In this document: one piece after another, positions 1-6,530 of the stretch
Layout of the letters: the number at the start of each line of letters is the position of its first letter
How positions within the stretch are numbered: position 1 is the stretch's first letter
NCBI GenBank assembly: GCA_019425045.1
Contig: JAHYYI010000050.1
Coordinates: forward strand, 1-7,351
Direction: 5' to 3'
DNA: 7,351 nt
DNA from: Collinsella sp.
Lineage (GTDB): Bacteria; Actinomycetota; Coriobacteriia; Coriobacteriales; Coriobacteriaceae
Program-made: the position numbers and the translations under genes
Notes under the pieces: generated by a model
Databases searched by the model: none
What the model saw: the letters and a program-made list of their open reading frames with translations, nothing else
Told to the model about the DNA's origin: nothing

Positions 1-42
1 AATCGCGAGCCCATCCCAACGCTTTTCCCCGGTGGCACTCAT
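1..42 (-). CDS. Possible start of a further minus-strand gene, cut by the window edge
   Basis: Eight bases after the GH1 stop codon there is an ATG on the minus strand (positions 42-40) that opens 14 codons without a stop up to the window edge, reading MSATGEKRWDGLAI. If real it would be translated as the next gene of a GH1 operon. There is no convincing Shine-Dalgarno sequence in the short gap, and 14 codons are too few to identify a family, so this is a candidate only. No terminator-like hairpin separates it from the GH1 gene, which is compatible with co-transcription. Confidence 0.3.
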   Translation of the reverse strand, partial: MSATGEKRWDGLAI

Positions 43-50
43 ATTGTCGA

Positions 51-1499
51 TTAATCCAGGCCCTCGGCACCGTTGGACTTGATGATCTTCTGGTAGGCGT
101 AGAAGCTGTCCTTGCGGCGGCGCTCGTAGGTACCGGTGCCGTCGTCGTACTTATCGACGTGGATGAAGCCATAGCGCTTGCGCATCTCGCCGGTGCCGGC
201 GGACACCAGGTCGATGGGACCCCACCAGGTGTAGGCGATCAGGTCGACGCCGTCGGCAATGGCCTCGCCCATGGCCTTGATGTGGCTCTGCAAGTAGGCG
301 ATGCGGTACGGATCGTGGATGGAACCGTCCTCCTCGACCTCATCGTAGGCGCCCATGCCGTTCTCGACCACCATCAGCGGAATCTCGTAGCGGGCGTAAA
401 TCTCGTTGAGGGCGATGCGCAGGCCCAGCGGATCGATCTGCCAGCCCCAATCGGTGGACTCCAGATAGGGGTTCTTGCCGCCAAAGGTCATGTTGCCCTC
501 GGTCATCTCGTGATCCCTGTGGGTGCCCACGGTGCCGGACATGTAGTAGCTAAAGGTGTAGAAATCGACCTTGCCGTCGGCGATATCCTGCAGGTCACCG
601 TCCTCCATCACAAGCTCGACATCGTTCTCGGCCCAGAAGCGCTTGGCATAGAACGGATACTTGCCGCGCACCTGCACGTCGGAGCAGTACCAGTTCATGG
701 TATTCATCTCCTGCTGCGTGGCGAACACGTCGGCCGGATCGCACGTGGCGGCATAGGAGAGGATGAAGCAGTCCATGTTGCCCATCTTAAACTGCGGATA
801 GTGCTCGTGGGCATAGCGCACGACGCGGCCGCTGGCGACAAACTGGTGATGCAGGGCCTGCATACGGGCCTGCGGCGTGGTGTGGACCGCCGAAGCCGGG
901 CCCTCAAAGCCCTGGATCATGCTGGTCCCAAAGAGGTTGCCCATGTCCTGGGTGCCGCAGTTGATCTCGTTGAAGGTGAGCCAGAACTTGACCTTGTTCT
1001 GATAGCGGTCGAAGACGGTCTGGCAGTACTTCTCAAAGAAGCCGATGAGCTCGCGGCTCGCCCAGCCGTTGTATTTCTCGACCAGGTGATAGGGCATCTC
1101 GTAGTGCGACAGGGTCACGAGCGGCTCGATATTGTGAGCGCGCAGGCAGTCGAAGACGCGGTCGTAAAAGGCGAGGCCGGCCTCGTTGGGCTCGGCGTCG
1201 TCGCCGTTGGGGAAGATGCGGCTCCAAGAGATGGACATGCGGAACATGTTGAAGCCCATCTCGGCGAACAGCGCGATGTCCTCCTCGTAGTGGTGGTAGA
1301 AATCGATGCCGTCATGATTGGGGTAGAAGCGGTCGGGGTCGATGTCGATCGTGATCTGACGCGGCTCCTTGTAGCTGCCGCCCAAGAAATGGTCGTCGAC
1401 CGAAGGACCGCGGCCGTCCACGTTCCAAGCGCCCTCAAACTGATTGGCGGCCGTGGCGCCACCCCAATAGAAACCCTCGGGGAACTTGATGTTTGCCAT
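51..1499 (-). CDS. Glycoside hydrolase family 1, probable 6-phospho-beta-glucosidase
   Basis: A 482-residue cytosolic GH1 enzyme, the usual full length for the family, predicted to hydrolyse 6-phosphorylated beta-glucosides (cellobiose-, arbutin- or salicin-6-phosphate types) to glucose-6-phosphate and an aglycone or sugar by the retaining mechanism. The (beta/alpha)8 barrel covers almost the whole chain. Visible motifs are the N-terminal FPEGFYWGGATAANQFEG, the acid/base glutamate E178 in TFNEIN, and the nucleophile E379 in MVVENGMG. The C-terminal SAGTGEMRKRYGF loop carries K441 and Y443, the positions that bind the 6-phosphate in phospho-specific members; this loop and TFNEIN (not TFNEP) favour a phospho-glucosidase over a plain beta-glucosidase. 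No signal peptide. The start at 1499 is chosen because AAAGGAG lies six bases upstream and the GH1 fold begins at MANIKFPEGF; the longer frame to 1637 is rejected. It lies 167 bp downstream of the AraC gene in the same direction. No PTS permease is visible, so the phosphorylated substrate is inferred. Confidence 0.93.
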   Translation of the reverse strand: MANIKFPEGFYWGGATAANQFEGAWNVDGRGPSVDDHFLGGSYKEPRQITIDIDPDRFYPNHDGIDFYHHYEEDIALFAEMGFNMFRMSISWSRIFPNGDDAEPNEAGLAFYDRVFDCLRAHNIEPLVTLSHYEMPYHLVEKYNGWASRELIGFFEKYCQTVFDRYQNKVKFWLTFNEINCGTQDMGNLFGTSMIQGFEGPASAVHTTPQARMQALHHQFVASGRVVRYAHEHYPQFKMGNMDCFILSYAATCDPADVFATQQEMNTMNWYCSDVQVRGKYPFYAKRFWAENDVELVMEDGDLQDIADGKVDFYTFSYYMSGTVGTHRDHEMTEGNMTFGGKNPYLESTDWGWQIDPLGLRIALNEIYARYEIPLMVVENGMGAYDEVEEDGSIHDPYRIAYLQSHIKAMGEAIADGVDLIAYTWWGPIDLVSAGTGEMRKRYGFIHVDKYDDGTGTYERRRKDSFYAYQKIIKSNGAEGLD

Positions 1500-1505
1500 G
1501 AGCAT

Positions 1506-1512
1506 CTCCTTT
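1506..1512 (-). promoter_or_regulatory. Ribosome binding site of the GH1 gene
   Basis: On the minus strand this reads AAAGGAG, six bases before the ATG at 1499. It decides the start against an in-frame ATG two codons further upstream (MLMAN), which would lie directly against the site, and against the long N-terminal extension. Confidence 0.75.
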
Positions 1513-1666
1513 GCATTGCGGGTCGATAGGCCGAGTATCGCCCACGCACGCGACAGACAGGGGCAGGGGTGCCAAACCCGACACTTCTTTTCGCAGACGC
1601 GCGCTGCAACAGCGCTGCAGCTGAAACTTTTTGACACCGAAGGAGCGAAGACGATCCGCCCCGCGC

Positions 1667-2659
1667 TTACCGGCGGTATGCCGCGGGGGTACAGCCATAC
1701 TTGTCGTGAAACTTACGGTAGAAGAAGCTCATGTTTTCATAGCCCACCGCATGCGCAGCCGCCCCGGCCGTGGCGCCACCGCGCAGAAGCTCGGCCGCAC
1801 GCACCAGGCGTCGCTCCTGCACAAGTTGCCTAAAGGTCTTGCCCACATGTCGCTTGAGGAGCGCCGTCGCATAATTAGGGCTCAAGCCAAACTCCGCCGC
1901 CATCCCCTCGAGGGAGCATGCAGCGAATTCGCGATCGATATAGCCAAGCATTCCCGTCACCAGGGCAGTGGGCCCCGCCGCGCCGTCCGCCGCGCCGCGC
2001 ACCAGCTCGCGCTCGTAGCAATCCATGAGCTCGGCCAAAAACAGCTGAAACAGACGCAGGACGATCTCGGAACCGTTGGGGCTCGGGTCGTACAGCTCGC
2101 AGAGCATCTCCTGCATGTAGCGCCGAATCCGACGGCTCTCGCCGCAATGAAAACGGACATGGCCCCGATGGTCCGTCTCGCTGTTGAGCGCGTTGAACAA
2201 AAACCGCGAGACCGCGCTCTCGCGCGAGAGGCTCGACTCGAGACTCCGGCGCAAAAAAGAGCGTGAAACGGTCATGCTCAGCATGATGTCGTCCTCGCCG
2301 AGCGCCGCCACGGCATGAGGGCAAAGGGCGTCGAGCAAAAGCACCTCGTTGCGGCGCAACTCGAGCCTCTCCCCCGCCACCGTCTGCGGGCAGCGCCCGC
2401 GATACACATAGCTCATCTCCACGTAATCATGCACGTGCTCGGGAACTGCATTAAAGCGCGAGTTTTTCCTTATCGTCAGGCCACGCGGCATGCCGGGCTG
2501 GGCATAGGCAAACCCTGGCTGCCCAATCTTGCGCACTGGGCATCCGTCGATTTCGACATGCTCGGTCATAATCGACCAATCAAATGCCATGCCGTCTTTA
2601 TAAGCGATCTCACTGGTGCTCAGTTCGCTGAGCCTACGCTCGAGCTCGTCGATCTCCAT
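1667..2659 (-). CDS. AraC-family transcriptional regulator with N-terminal cupin sensor
   Basis: A 330-residue regulator. The N-terminal half has a cupin-type sugar-sensing fold: H75 and H77 in PEHVHDYVEMSYVYRG and the later LLLDALCPHAV segment resemble the beta-barrel of AraC/RhaR-like effector domains. The C-terminal ~90 residues form the AraC DNA-binding domain with two helix-turn-helix units: the first near 249-273 (SLEGMAAEFGLSPNYATALL) and the second near 299-320 (AVGYENMSFFYRKFHDKYG), ending in the family signature GCTPAAYRR. It is transcribed away from the 863-residue hydrolase and towards the GH1 gene, so it is well placed to control both, as is typical of local AraC activators of glycan loci. 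The ligand cannot be read from the sequence. The start at 2659 has only a weak ribosome site (GGCAAGCC); a later start at residue 23 or 24 is possible but would remove sequence before the cupin. Confidence 0.9.
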   Translation of the reverse strand: MEIDELERRLSELSTSEIAYKDGMAFDWSIMTEHVEIDGCPVRKIGQPGFAYAQPGMPRGLTIRKNSRFNAVPEHVHDYVEMSYVYRGRCPQTVAGERLELRRNEVLLLDALCPHAVAALGEDDIMLSMTVSRSFLRRSLESSLSRESAVSRFLFNALNSETDHRGHVRFHCGESRRIRRYMQEMLCELYDPSPNGSEIVLRLFQLFLAELMDCYERELVRGAADGAAGPTALVTGMLGYIDREFAACSLEGMAAEFGLSPNYATALLKRHVGKTFRQLVQERRLVRAAELLRGGATAGAAAHAVGYENMSFFYRKFHDKYGCTPAAYRR

Positions 2660-2705
2660 GGCTTGCCAATCGTTGATTTGGTCATAGTTCGTCGTGATTC
2701 AGATA

Positions 2706-2734
2706 TTAGCAGAACGCGCCGACGCGTCCATAAT
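2706..2734 (+). promoter_or_regulatory. Candidate promoter of the 863-residue hydrolase
   Basis: TTAGCA at 2706-2711 (four of six to the -35 consensus) and CATAAT at 2729-2734 (five of six to the -10 consensus) are separated by exactly 17 bp. Transcription would start near 2741, giving a leader of about 33 bases that includes the strong ribosome site. The poor -35 is what one expects for an activator-dependent promoter. Read by eye only. Confidence 0.4.
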
Positions 2735-2762
2735 CTGTGCTATGCAGCAGACCGATCGAGCC

Positions 2763-2770
2763 AAGGAGGA
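2763..2770 (+). promoter_or_regulatory. Strong ribosome binding site of the hydrolase
   Basis: AAGGAGGA, a nearly perfect Shine-Dalgarno sequence, ends three bases before the ATG at 2774. It fixes the start and excludes the in-frame ATG at 2315, which lies inside the AraC gene. Confidence 0.8.
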
Positions 2771-2773
2771 TCC

Positions 2774-5365
2774 ATGACCGCGTACTATCAGCAGGTGCTC
2801 GAGGGCACATACGACAACCACGTGCTTCCGTTTTTGTGGATGAAGGGCGAGAGCCATAAGACCATTGCCGAGTATCTGGAAAAGATCGCCGGCGCCGACA
2901 TCCACGAGGTCTGTCTCGAAAGCCGCCCACACCCCGATTTTTGCGGCGAGGGCTGGTGGCGCGACTTGCGCTTTGTCATTGACGAGTGCAAGCAGCTGGG
3001 CCTTAAGCTCTGGATCTTGGACGATGCGCACTTCCCCACGGGCTTTGCCAACGGCGCCGTCGAGGAGGCCGTGCCCGAGCTCCGCAAGATCGTGCTCACG
3101 CACCGCACGTTCGACATCGTGGGCCCCACGTCCGCCGCGAGCATCGCGCTCGCCAACATGCTCGACAAAACGGAGCGCTTCTACGGCGTGACATTTATGC
3201 AGGACGGCAGCCCCGTCGACGTCGCTTACCGAGTAATCGACGATGCAGACGGCAACCCCAGCCGCCTGGTCTTCGATGCACCTGCGGGCCTCACGCAGGC
3301 ATGCGTGATGTTCACGAGCGGCAAGACCTCCTACAACGAGGACTACATCAATATGGTCGACCGCGCCTCGGTGGCGCAGCTCATCGATGCTGTCTACGAG
3401 CCGCATTTTGAGCATCTGGGCGATGAGTTTGGCAAGACGATCCTGGGCTTTTTCTCCGATGAGCCCGGATTTGCCAACGAGAAGGGCACCACGGGCCCCG
3501 ATGGCATCTCGGACACGCTCATCGGCAAGGCCACCGCGCCCCTACCCTGGTCGGCCGAGCTTGAGCGTCGCCTACGCGCTGCACTGGGCGAGCGCTACCT
3601 GGCCGAGCTCCCGCACCTGTGGGACCGCGAGCCGGCCGGCGCGCACGTACGCCACGTCTATATGGACATCGCGAGCACCCTCTATAAGGAGTGCTTCTGC
3701 GACCAGCTCGGAGACTGGTGCCGCGCGCGCGGCGTGCAGTACATCGGCCACGTTATCGAGGACAAGGACTGCCACGCGCGCCTGGGCGTGGGCGCCGGGC
3801 ACTACTTCCGCGCCGTGGGCGGTCAGGACATGGCGGGCGTCGACATCGTGATCAACCAGCTGGTACCCGGCATGGACCGCGGCCTTCACAGCTACGGACG
3901 CGGCGTATGGGACCTCGAGTTCTATAACTACGTGCTGCCCAAGCTGGGCTCCTCGGCAGCACACCTCGACCCCAAAAAGCAGGGGCGCTGCATGGCCGAG
4001 GTCTTTGGCGCATTTGGATGGCACGAAGGCCTGCGCGAGATGAAGTGGATCGCCGATCATTTTTTGGTGCGCGGCGTCAATTGGTTTGTGCCGCATGCCT
4101 TTAGCATGGCCGCCTTCCCCGACTGGGACTGCCCGCCGCATTTCTATGCGCATGGCCAAAACCCCCAGTTTGCACACTTTGGGCAGCTCATGAGCTACAT
4201 GAACCGTACGGCGAGTCTGCTGAGCGGCGGGCGTGCAACGACCCCGGCGGCGCTTCTCTACCATGCGGACGCCGAGTGGGCAGGCGAGGCGAACTTTATG
4301 CAGCATGCCGCCTCCGAGCTTATGCGCGCGCAGGTCGACTTTGACATCGTGCCAGCAGAGGCATTTGAGGACGCAGGGCGCTATGCCGTTGAAATTGCCG
4401 CAGACGGTAGCGGCTTTAGCGTGAACGGCCAGGCATACCGCTGCCTGGTGATGCCCGGAGCCGAGTTTGTCGGCGGAGCCGTGCTCGACTTTGCCGCGCG
4501 CGCCGCAGCCGCGGGCGTTGCCGTGTACGCGCTGGATAAGTTGCCGAACAAGCGCTACGACGGCGACACTGCAGGCCGCGAGGGCTTTGCCTCCCTGGAT
4601 GCAACCGCGCTCGCCGGCATCAAACTCCTGGCGACCACCGGGCTCGCAGGCACACTTGCCAATACCGGCATGCAGACCGTGGTTTGCGCCGAGCCCCAGC
4701 CCTGGCTGCGCGCACTGCGCTACGAGCGGGCGGGCGAGAGCTATCTGATGCTCGTCAACGAGCATCCCAAGCAGGGTATCTCCACTCAGGTTGCGCTTGC
4801 CGACGGCACACCCGTTGCAGGCGCGCGCCTCGACCTGCTCAACGGCACCGAGCCCGCCGCCTTTGACGGCACGCTCGAGTTGGCTCCCTACGAGAGCTGC
4901 ATCGTGGTCCTTGGGGCTACAGGTTCCGCCGGCGCGGCAACCGTTGGAGACGAAGCCGCATGCATCGACGGGCCCTGGGCGGTTGCCTTCTCTGCCCCTG
5001 GCACCGATGCCTTTGGCGAGCCTGTTGAGCTTGCAGACCTGCACGACCTTTCCTCGGCCGAGTTCCCCGGCAAGGCCGGCACATTCCGCTACCAGGCCTC
5101 CTTTGTCCTGGGCGAAGCGGTCACCAGCACCGTCATCGACCTTGGCGAGGTCTTTGAGACCGCAACCGTCGCCCTCGACGGCAAATCCCTCGGCACCCGT
5201 ATCTGTCCGCCTTACCGCTTTGAGGTCGGCGCGCTTTTGGCCGGTGAGCACGCGCTTACGATCGACATCATCAACACCCTCGATCACGCCGTCCCCGACA
5301 TATTCGGCATGACCGAGCCCTCCGAGCCCAGCGGCCTCTTGGGGCCCGTACGTGTGCTCGGGTAA
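2774..5365 (+). CDS. Cytosolic glycoside hydrolase, GH106/GH2-like architecture, substrate unknown
   Basis: An 863-residue protein without a signal peptide, so it should act inside the cell on imported oligosaccharides. Residues ~17-475 look like a TIM barrel: VLPFLWMKGE, the CLESRPHPDFCGEGWW and WILDDAHFPTGFANG strands, GFFSDEPGF with E230, GHVIEDKDCHARLG with E329, and CMAEVFGAFGWHEGL with E409 are the likely catalytic or metal-binding elements. Residues ~490-640 resemble the glutamine-amidotransferase-like domain that follows the barrel in GH42 and related enzymes. A beta-sandwich segment follows, and ~730-862 is a galactose-binding-like jelly roll (FRYQASFVLG, VIDLGEVFETATVALDGKSLG, SGLLGPVRV) as at the end of GH106 and GH2 proteins. 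An alpha-L-rhamnosidase-type activity is one possibility from architecture, but many related proteins are only called glycosyl hydrolase, so specificity is open. It faces away from the AraC gene and is followed 166 bp later by an RpiR regulator. Confidence 0.8.
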   Translation: MTAYYQQVLEGTYDNHVLPFLWMKGESHKTIAEYLEKIAGADIHEVCLESRPHPDFCGEGWWRDLRFVIDECKQLGLKLWILDDAHFPTGFANGAVEEAVPELRKIVLTHRTFDIVGPTSAASIALANMLDKTERFYGVTFMQDGSPVDVAYRVIDDADGNPSRLVFDAPAGLTQACVMFTSGKTSYNEDYINMVDRASVAQLIDAVYEPHFEHLGDEFGKTILGFFSDEPGFANEKGTTGPDGISDTLIGKATAPLPWSAELERRLRAALGERYLAELPHLWDREPAGAHVRHVYMDIASTLYKECFCDQLGDWCRARGVQYIGHVIEDKDCHARLGVGAGHYFRAVGGQDMAGVDIVINQLVPGMDRGLHSYGRGVWDLEFYNYVLPKLGSSAAHLDPKKQGRCMAEVFGAFGWHEGLREMKWIADHFLVRGVNWFVPHAFSMAAFPDWDCPPHFYAHGQNPQFAHFGQLMSYMNRTASLLSGGRATTPAALLYHADAEWAGEANFMQHAASELMRAQVDFDIVPAEAFEDAGRYAVEIAADGSGFSVNGQAYRCLVMPGAEFVGGAVLDFAARAAAAGVAVYALDKLPNKRYDGDTAGREGFASLDATALAGIKLLATTGLAGTLANTGMQTVVCAEPQPWLRALRYERAGESYLMLVNEHPKQGISTQVALADGTPVAGARLDLLNGTEPAAFDGTLELAPYESCIVVLGATGSAGAATVGDEAACIDGPWAVAFSAPGTDAFGEPVELADLHDLSSAEFPGKAGTFRYQASFVLGEAVTSTVIDLGEVFETATVALDGKSLGTRICPPYRFEVGALLAGEHALTIDIINTLDHAVPDIFGMTEPSEPSGLLGPVRVLG

Positions 5366-5429
5366 CGCCCCGGGCGCAAACGGCCCAACAAGGACAGTGC
5401 CCCCATGTTGAGCCCGCACGGCGTCGAGC

Positions 5430-5456
5430 GGTCCGTCGTTCATAGACCGGCGGACC
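5430..5456. other. Imperfect hairpin downstream of the hydrolase
   Basis: GGTCCGTCG (5430-5438) pairs with CGGCGGACC (5448-5456) through nine base pairs including one G-U, around a nine-base loop. It lies 64 bp after the hydrolase stop. It is followed by AAAAC rather than a T run, so it is not a standard plus-strand intrinsic terminator; it might protect the 3' end of the hydrolase mRNA or be a regulatory element ahead of the RpiR gene. Confidence 0.4.
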
Positions 5457-5480
5457 AAAACTCCCAGCCAAGCCGAACGT

Positions 5481-5508
5481 TTTATTTATCGTTATGATTG
5501 GTTTATCG
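5481..5508 (+). promoter_or_regulatory. AT-rich candidate promoter/operator region before the RpiR gene
   Basis: This is the most AT-rich stretch in the gap and holds TATGAT at 5493-5498 (five of six to the -10 consensus), about 34 bases ahead of the start codon, without a good -35. TTTATCG occurs twice, at 5485-5491 and 5502-5508, flanking the -10-like hexamer at a 17-bp offset. This arrangement could be an operator for the RpiR protein itself. Read by eye and tentative. Confidence 0.3.
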
Positions 5509-5522
5509 CGACGCAAACGCAT

Positions 5523-5527
5523 AGGAG
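5523..5527 (+). promoter_or_regulatory. Ribosome binding site of the RpiR gene
   Basis: AGGAG ends four bases before the ATG at 5532 and supports that start. Confidence 0.6.
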
Positions 5528-5531
5528 CCAT

Positions 5532-6386
5532 ATGGATATCAGGCGAAAGATCACGCAGGGCAAAAGCCTCACCCCCACCGAGCAACAACTTGGGCAAACG
5601 GCCCTCGCCATGGGCGAGGATGTGCGCGGGCTTTCCATTAAGGAATTTGCCGCGTGCGCCAACGTTTCGGTCGCGAGCGTGCACCGCTTTTGCAAAAAGC
5701 TCGGCCTCGAGGGATTCAAAGACCTCAAGGTCGAGCTCATCCGCCAGGCGACCGAGGCGGGCAATCGGCGCGACGTGGACATCAACTTTCCCTTCGATGC
5801 CACCTCCACCCCCGCACAGGTAATGGAGCGCATGGAGGGGCTCTACCAGACCACCTTGGCCGAAACGCAGGAACTGCTCGACCCCGCACAGCTCGACTAC
5901 GCCGCCAAGCTCGTCATGCGCGCCGACACCGTGGACATCTACACGGGCTCGCATAACCTGTATCCAGCGGGAATGTTCCGCGATCGCTTGCTTTCCGCCG
6001 GTAAAAGCGCGACGTGCTACGGCAGCGTCGAGGCGCAGGTGCGTACGGCGCTCGCCTCGGGCCCCGACCATGTGGCGATTGTCATCTCCTACAGCGGCCT
6101 TGCCCCCAACCTCAGGGAGATCTTGCCGATCCTCAGCAGTCGACGCGTCCCGGTCATCGTCATCGGCACACCGTACTGCGCCCGCATTCACCCCGGCTTT
6201 GCCGCCTATCTCATGGTGAGCGACCACGAGAGTATGACGCACCGCATCACGCAGTTCGCCAGCCACATCGCCGTGCAATACGTGCTCGATTCGCTCTACA
6301 GCAGCTACTTTGCCAAAGATTACGCCCGCTGTTCCGAGTTCCTCGAGCGGTCGTTTCCCTACACCCGCCTGCCCGGGCTCAAGTAA
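5532..6386 (+). CDS. RpiR/MurR-family transcriptional regulator (HTH plus SIS domain)
   Basis: A 284-residue protein of the usual RpiR length. Residues ~1-72 form the RpiR-type helix-turn-helix domain: LTPTEQQLGQTALAM, then LSIKEFAACANVSVASVHRFCKKLGLEGFKDLK, whose VSVASVHRFCKKLG part is the recognition helix. A linker leads to an SIS domain at ~120-255, with the strand VDIYTGS, the AIVISYSGLAPNLREILPIL segment matching the sugar-phosphate-binding S-x-SG region, and the VPVIVIGTP strand. Family members bind phosphosugars and control sugar or amino-sugar catabolism; here the phosphosugar could be a product of the nearby hydrolases, which is inference. The first SIS loop (GSHNLYPAGMF) lacks the small, glycine- and serine-rich form seen in many isomerases, consistent with sensing rather than catalysis. 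It follows the hydrolase in the same direction but with 166 bp and its own likely promoter. Confidence 0.9.
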   Translation: MDIRRKITQGKSLTPTEQQLGQTALAMGEDVRGLSIKEFAACANVSVASVHRFCKKLGLEGFKDLKVELIRQATEAGNRRDVDINFPFDATSTPAQVMERMEGLYQTTLAETQELLDPAQLDYAAKLVMRADTVDIYTGSHNLYPAGMFRDRLLSAGKSATCYGSVEAQVRTALASGPDHVAIVISYSGLAPNLREILPILSSRRVPVIVIGTPYCARIHPGFAAYLMVSDHESMTHRITQFASHIAVQYVLDSLYSSYFAKDYARCSEFLERSFPYTRLPGLK

Positions 6387-6388
6387 CG

Positions 6389-6413
6389 ACGAGCGTGGAT
6401 TTTTGGACACTCA
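6389..6413 (+). repeat. Intergenic repeat, copy A
   Basis: ACGAGCGTGGAT followed by TTTTTGGACACTC... forms a 25-base unit that recurs at 7258-7281 with two substitutions and one missing T. Its first 11 bases from 6390 (CGAGCGTGGAT) recur again at 6419-6429 as the start of the long hairpin. It begins two bases after the RpiR stop codon. Confidence 0.7.
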
Positions 6414-6419
6414 GATAAC

Positions 6420-6483
6420 GAGCGTGGATAATCTCCCACTTTGAGCCCGCACACAGGCCAAAACCGGGAGATTATCCACGCTC
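6420..6483. terminator. Long perfect hairpin between convergent genes, possible terminator or repeat element
   Basis: GAGCGTGGATAATCTCCC (6420-6437) is the exact reverse complement of GGGAGATTATCCACGCTC (6466-6483), giving an 18-bp perfect stem. The 28-base loop can fold further: TTTG (6440-6443) with CAAA (6459-6462) and GCC (6445-6447) with GGC (6456-6458). A short run TTTT follows at 6485-6488 on the plus strand. It lies between the convergent RpiR and XRE genes, where a bidirectional terminator is expected. The weak T run and the sharing of the arm sequence with nearby repeats suggest that it may instead, or also, be a dispersed palindromic repeat. Confidence 0.65.
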
Positions 6484-6530
6484 ATTTTGGGTCCCCTGGG
6501 AAACGCATGAGGAGGGCGGATAGACAGCCG

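Larger units (their letters stand above)
2660..2773. promoter_or_regulatory. Divergent intergenic region between AraC regulator and hydrolase
   Basis: This 114-bp gap is the only space for the promoters of two divergently transcribed genes, so it should contain the AraC-family operator if the regulator acts locally. Its left half is noticeably more AT-rich than the flanking genes. It contains a perfect 8-bp palindrome GACGCGTC at 2721-2728 that would lie in the spacer of the plus-strand promoter proposed below. No clear direct-repeat operator typical of AraC proteins could be picked by eye. Confidence 0.55.

Noticed and set aside
159..1529. Long plus-strand open frame (456 codons) opposite the GH1 gene
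   Set aside because: It mirrors the GH1 codons, has no recognisable domain, and the opposite frame is an unmistakable full-length enzyme. Long antisense frames are common in GC-rich DNA.
1603..1621. GCTGCA/TGCAGC inverted repeat in the gap before the GH1 gene
   Set aside because: Six-base GC-rich arms with a seven-base loop are expected by chance here, and no T run or good promoter hexamers accompany them. The 167-bp gap otherwise shows only the ribosome site.
1500..1637. N-terminal extension of the GH1 enzyme by 46 residues
   Set aside because: The GH1 fold starts at MANIKFPEGF with AAAGGAG immediately upstream; the extension is Cys- and Arg-rich and unlike the family.
2315..2773. N-terminal extension of the large hydrolase to an upstream ATG
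   Set aside because: It would run through the AraC gene on the opposite strand, while AAGGAGGA sits just before the ATG at 2774.
3572..5458. Long minus-strand open frame (628 codons) opposite the large hydrolase
   Set aside because: The composition is that of a GC-driven antisense shadow, no family motif is visible, and the plus-strand protein has conserved glycosidase blocks throughout.
5366..5531. Riboswitch or small RNA in the gap before the RpiR gene
   Set aside because: Only one hairpin and an AT-rich promoter-like block are visible, with no conserved riboswitch core that I recognise.
5271..6410. Minus-strand open frame (379 codons) opposite the RpiR gene
   Set aside because: It spans the end of one real gene, an intergenic promoter region and another real gene, with no domain of its own.
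6389..6483. CRISPR array
   Set aside because: The motif recurs only two or three times with unequal spacing and inverted orientation, without uniform repeats and spacers or cas genes.
6420..6483. Replication origin, because of the DnaA-box-like arms
   Set aside because: Only one inverted pair is present, with no AT-rich unwinding region, dnaA or dnaN nearby.
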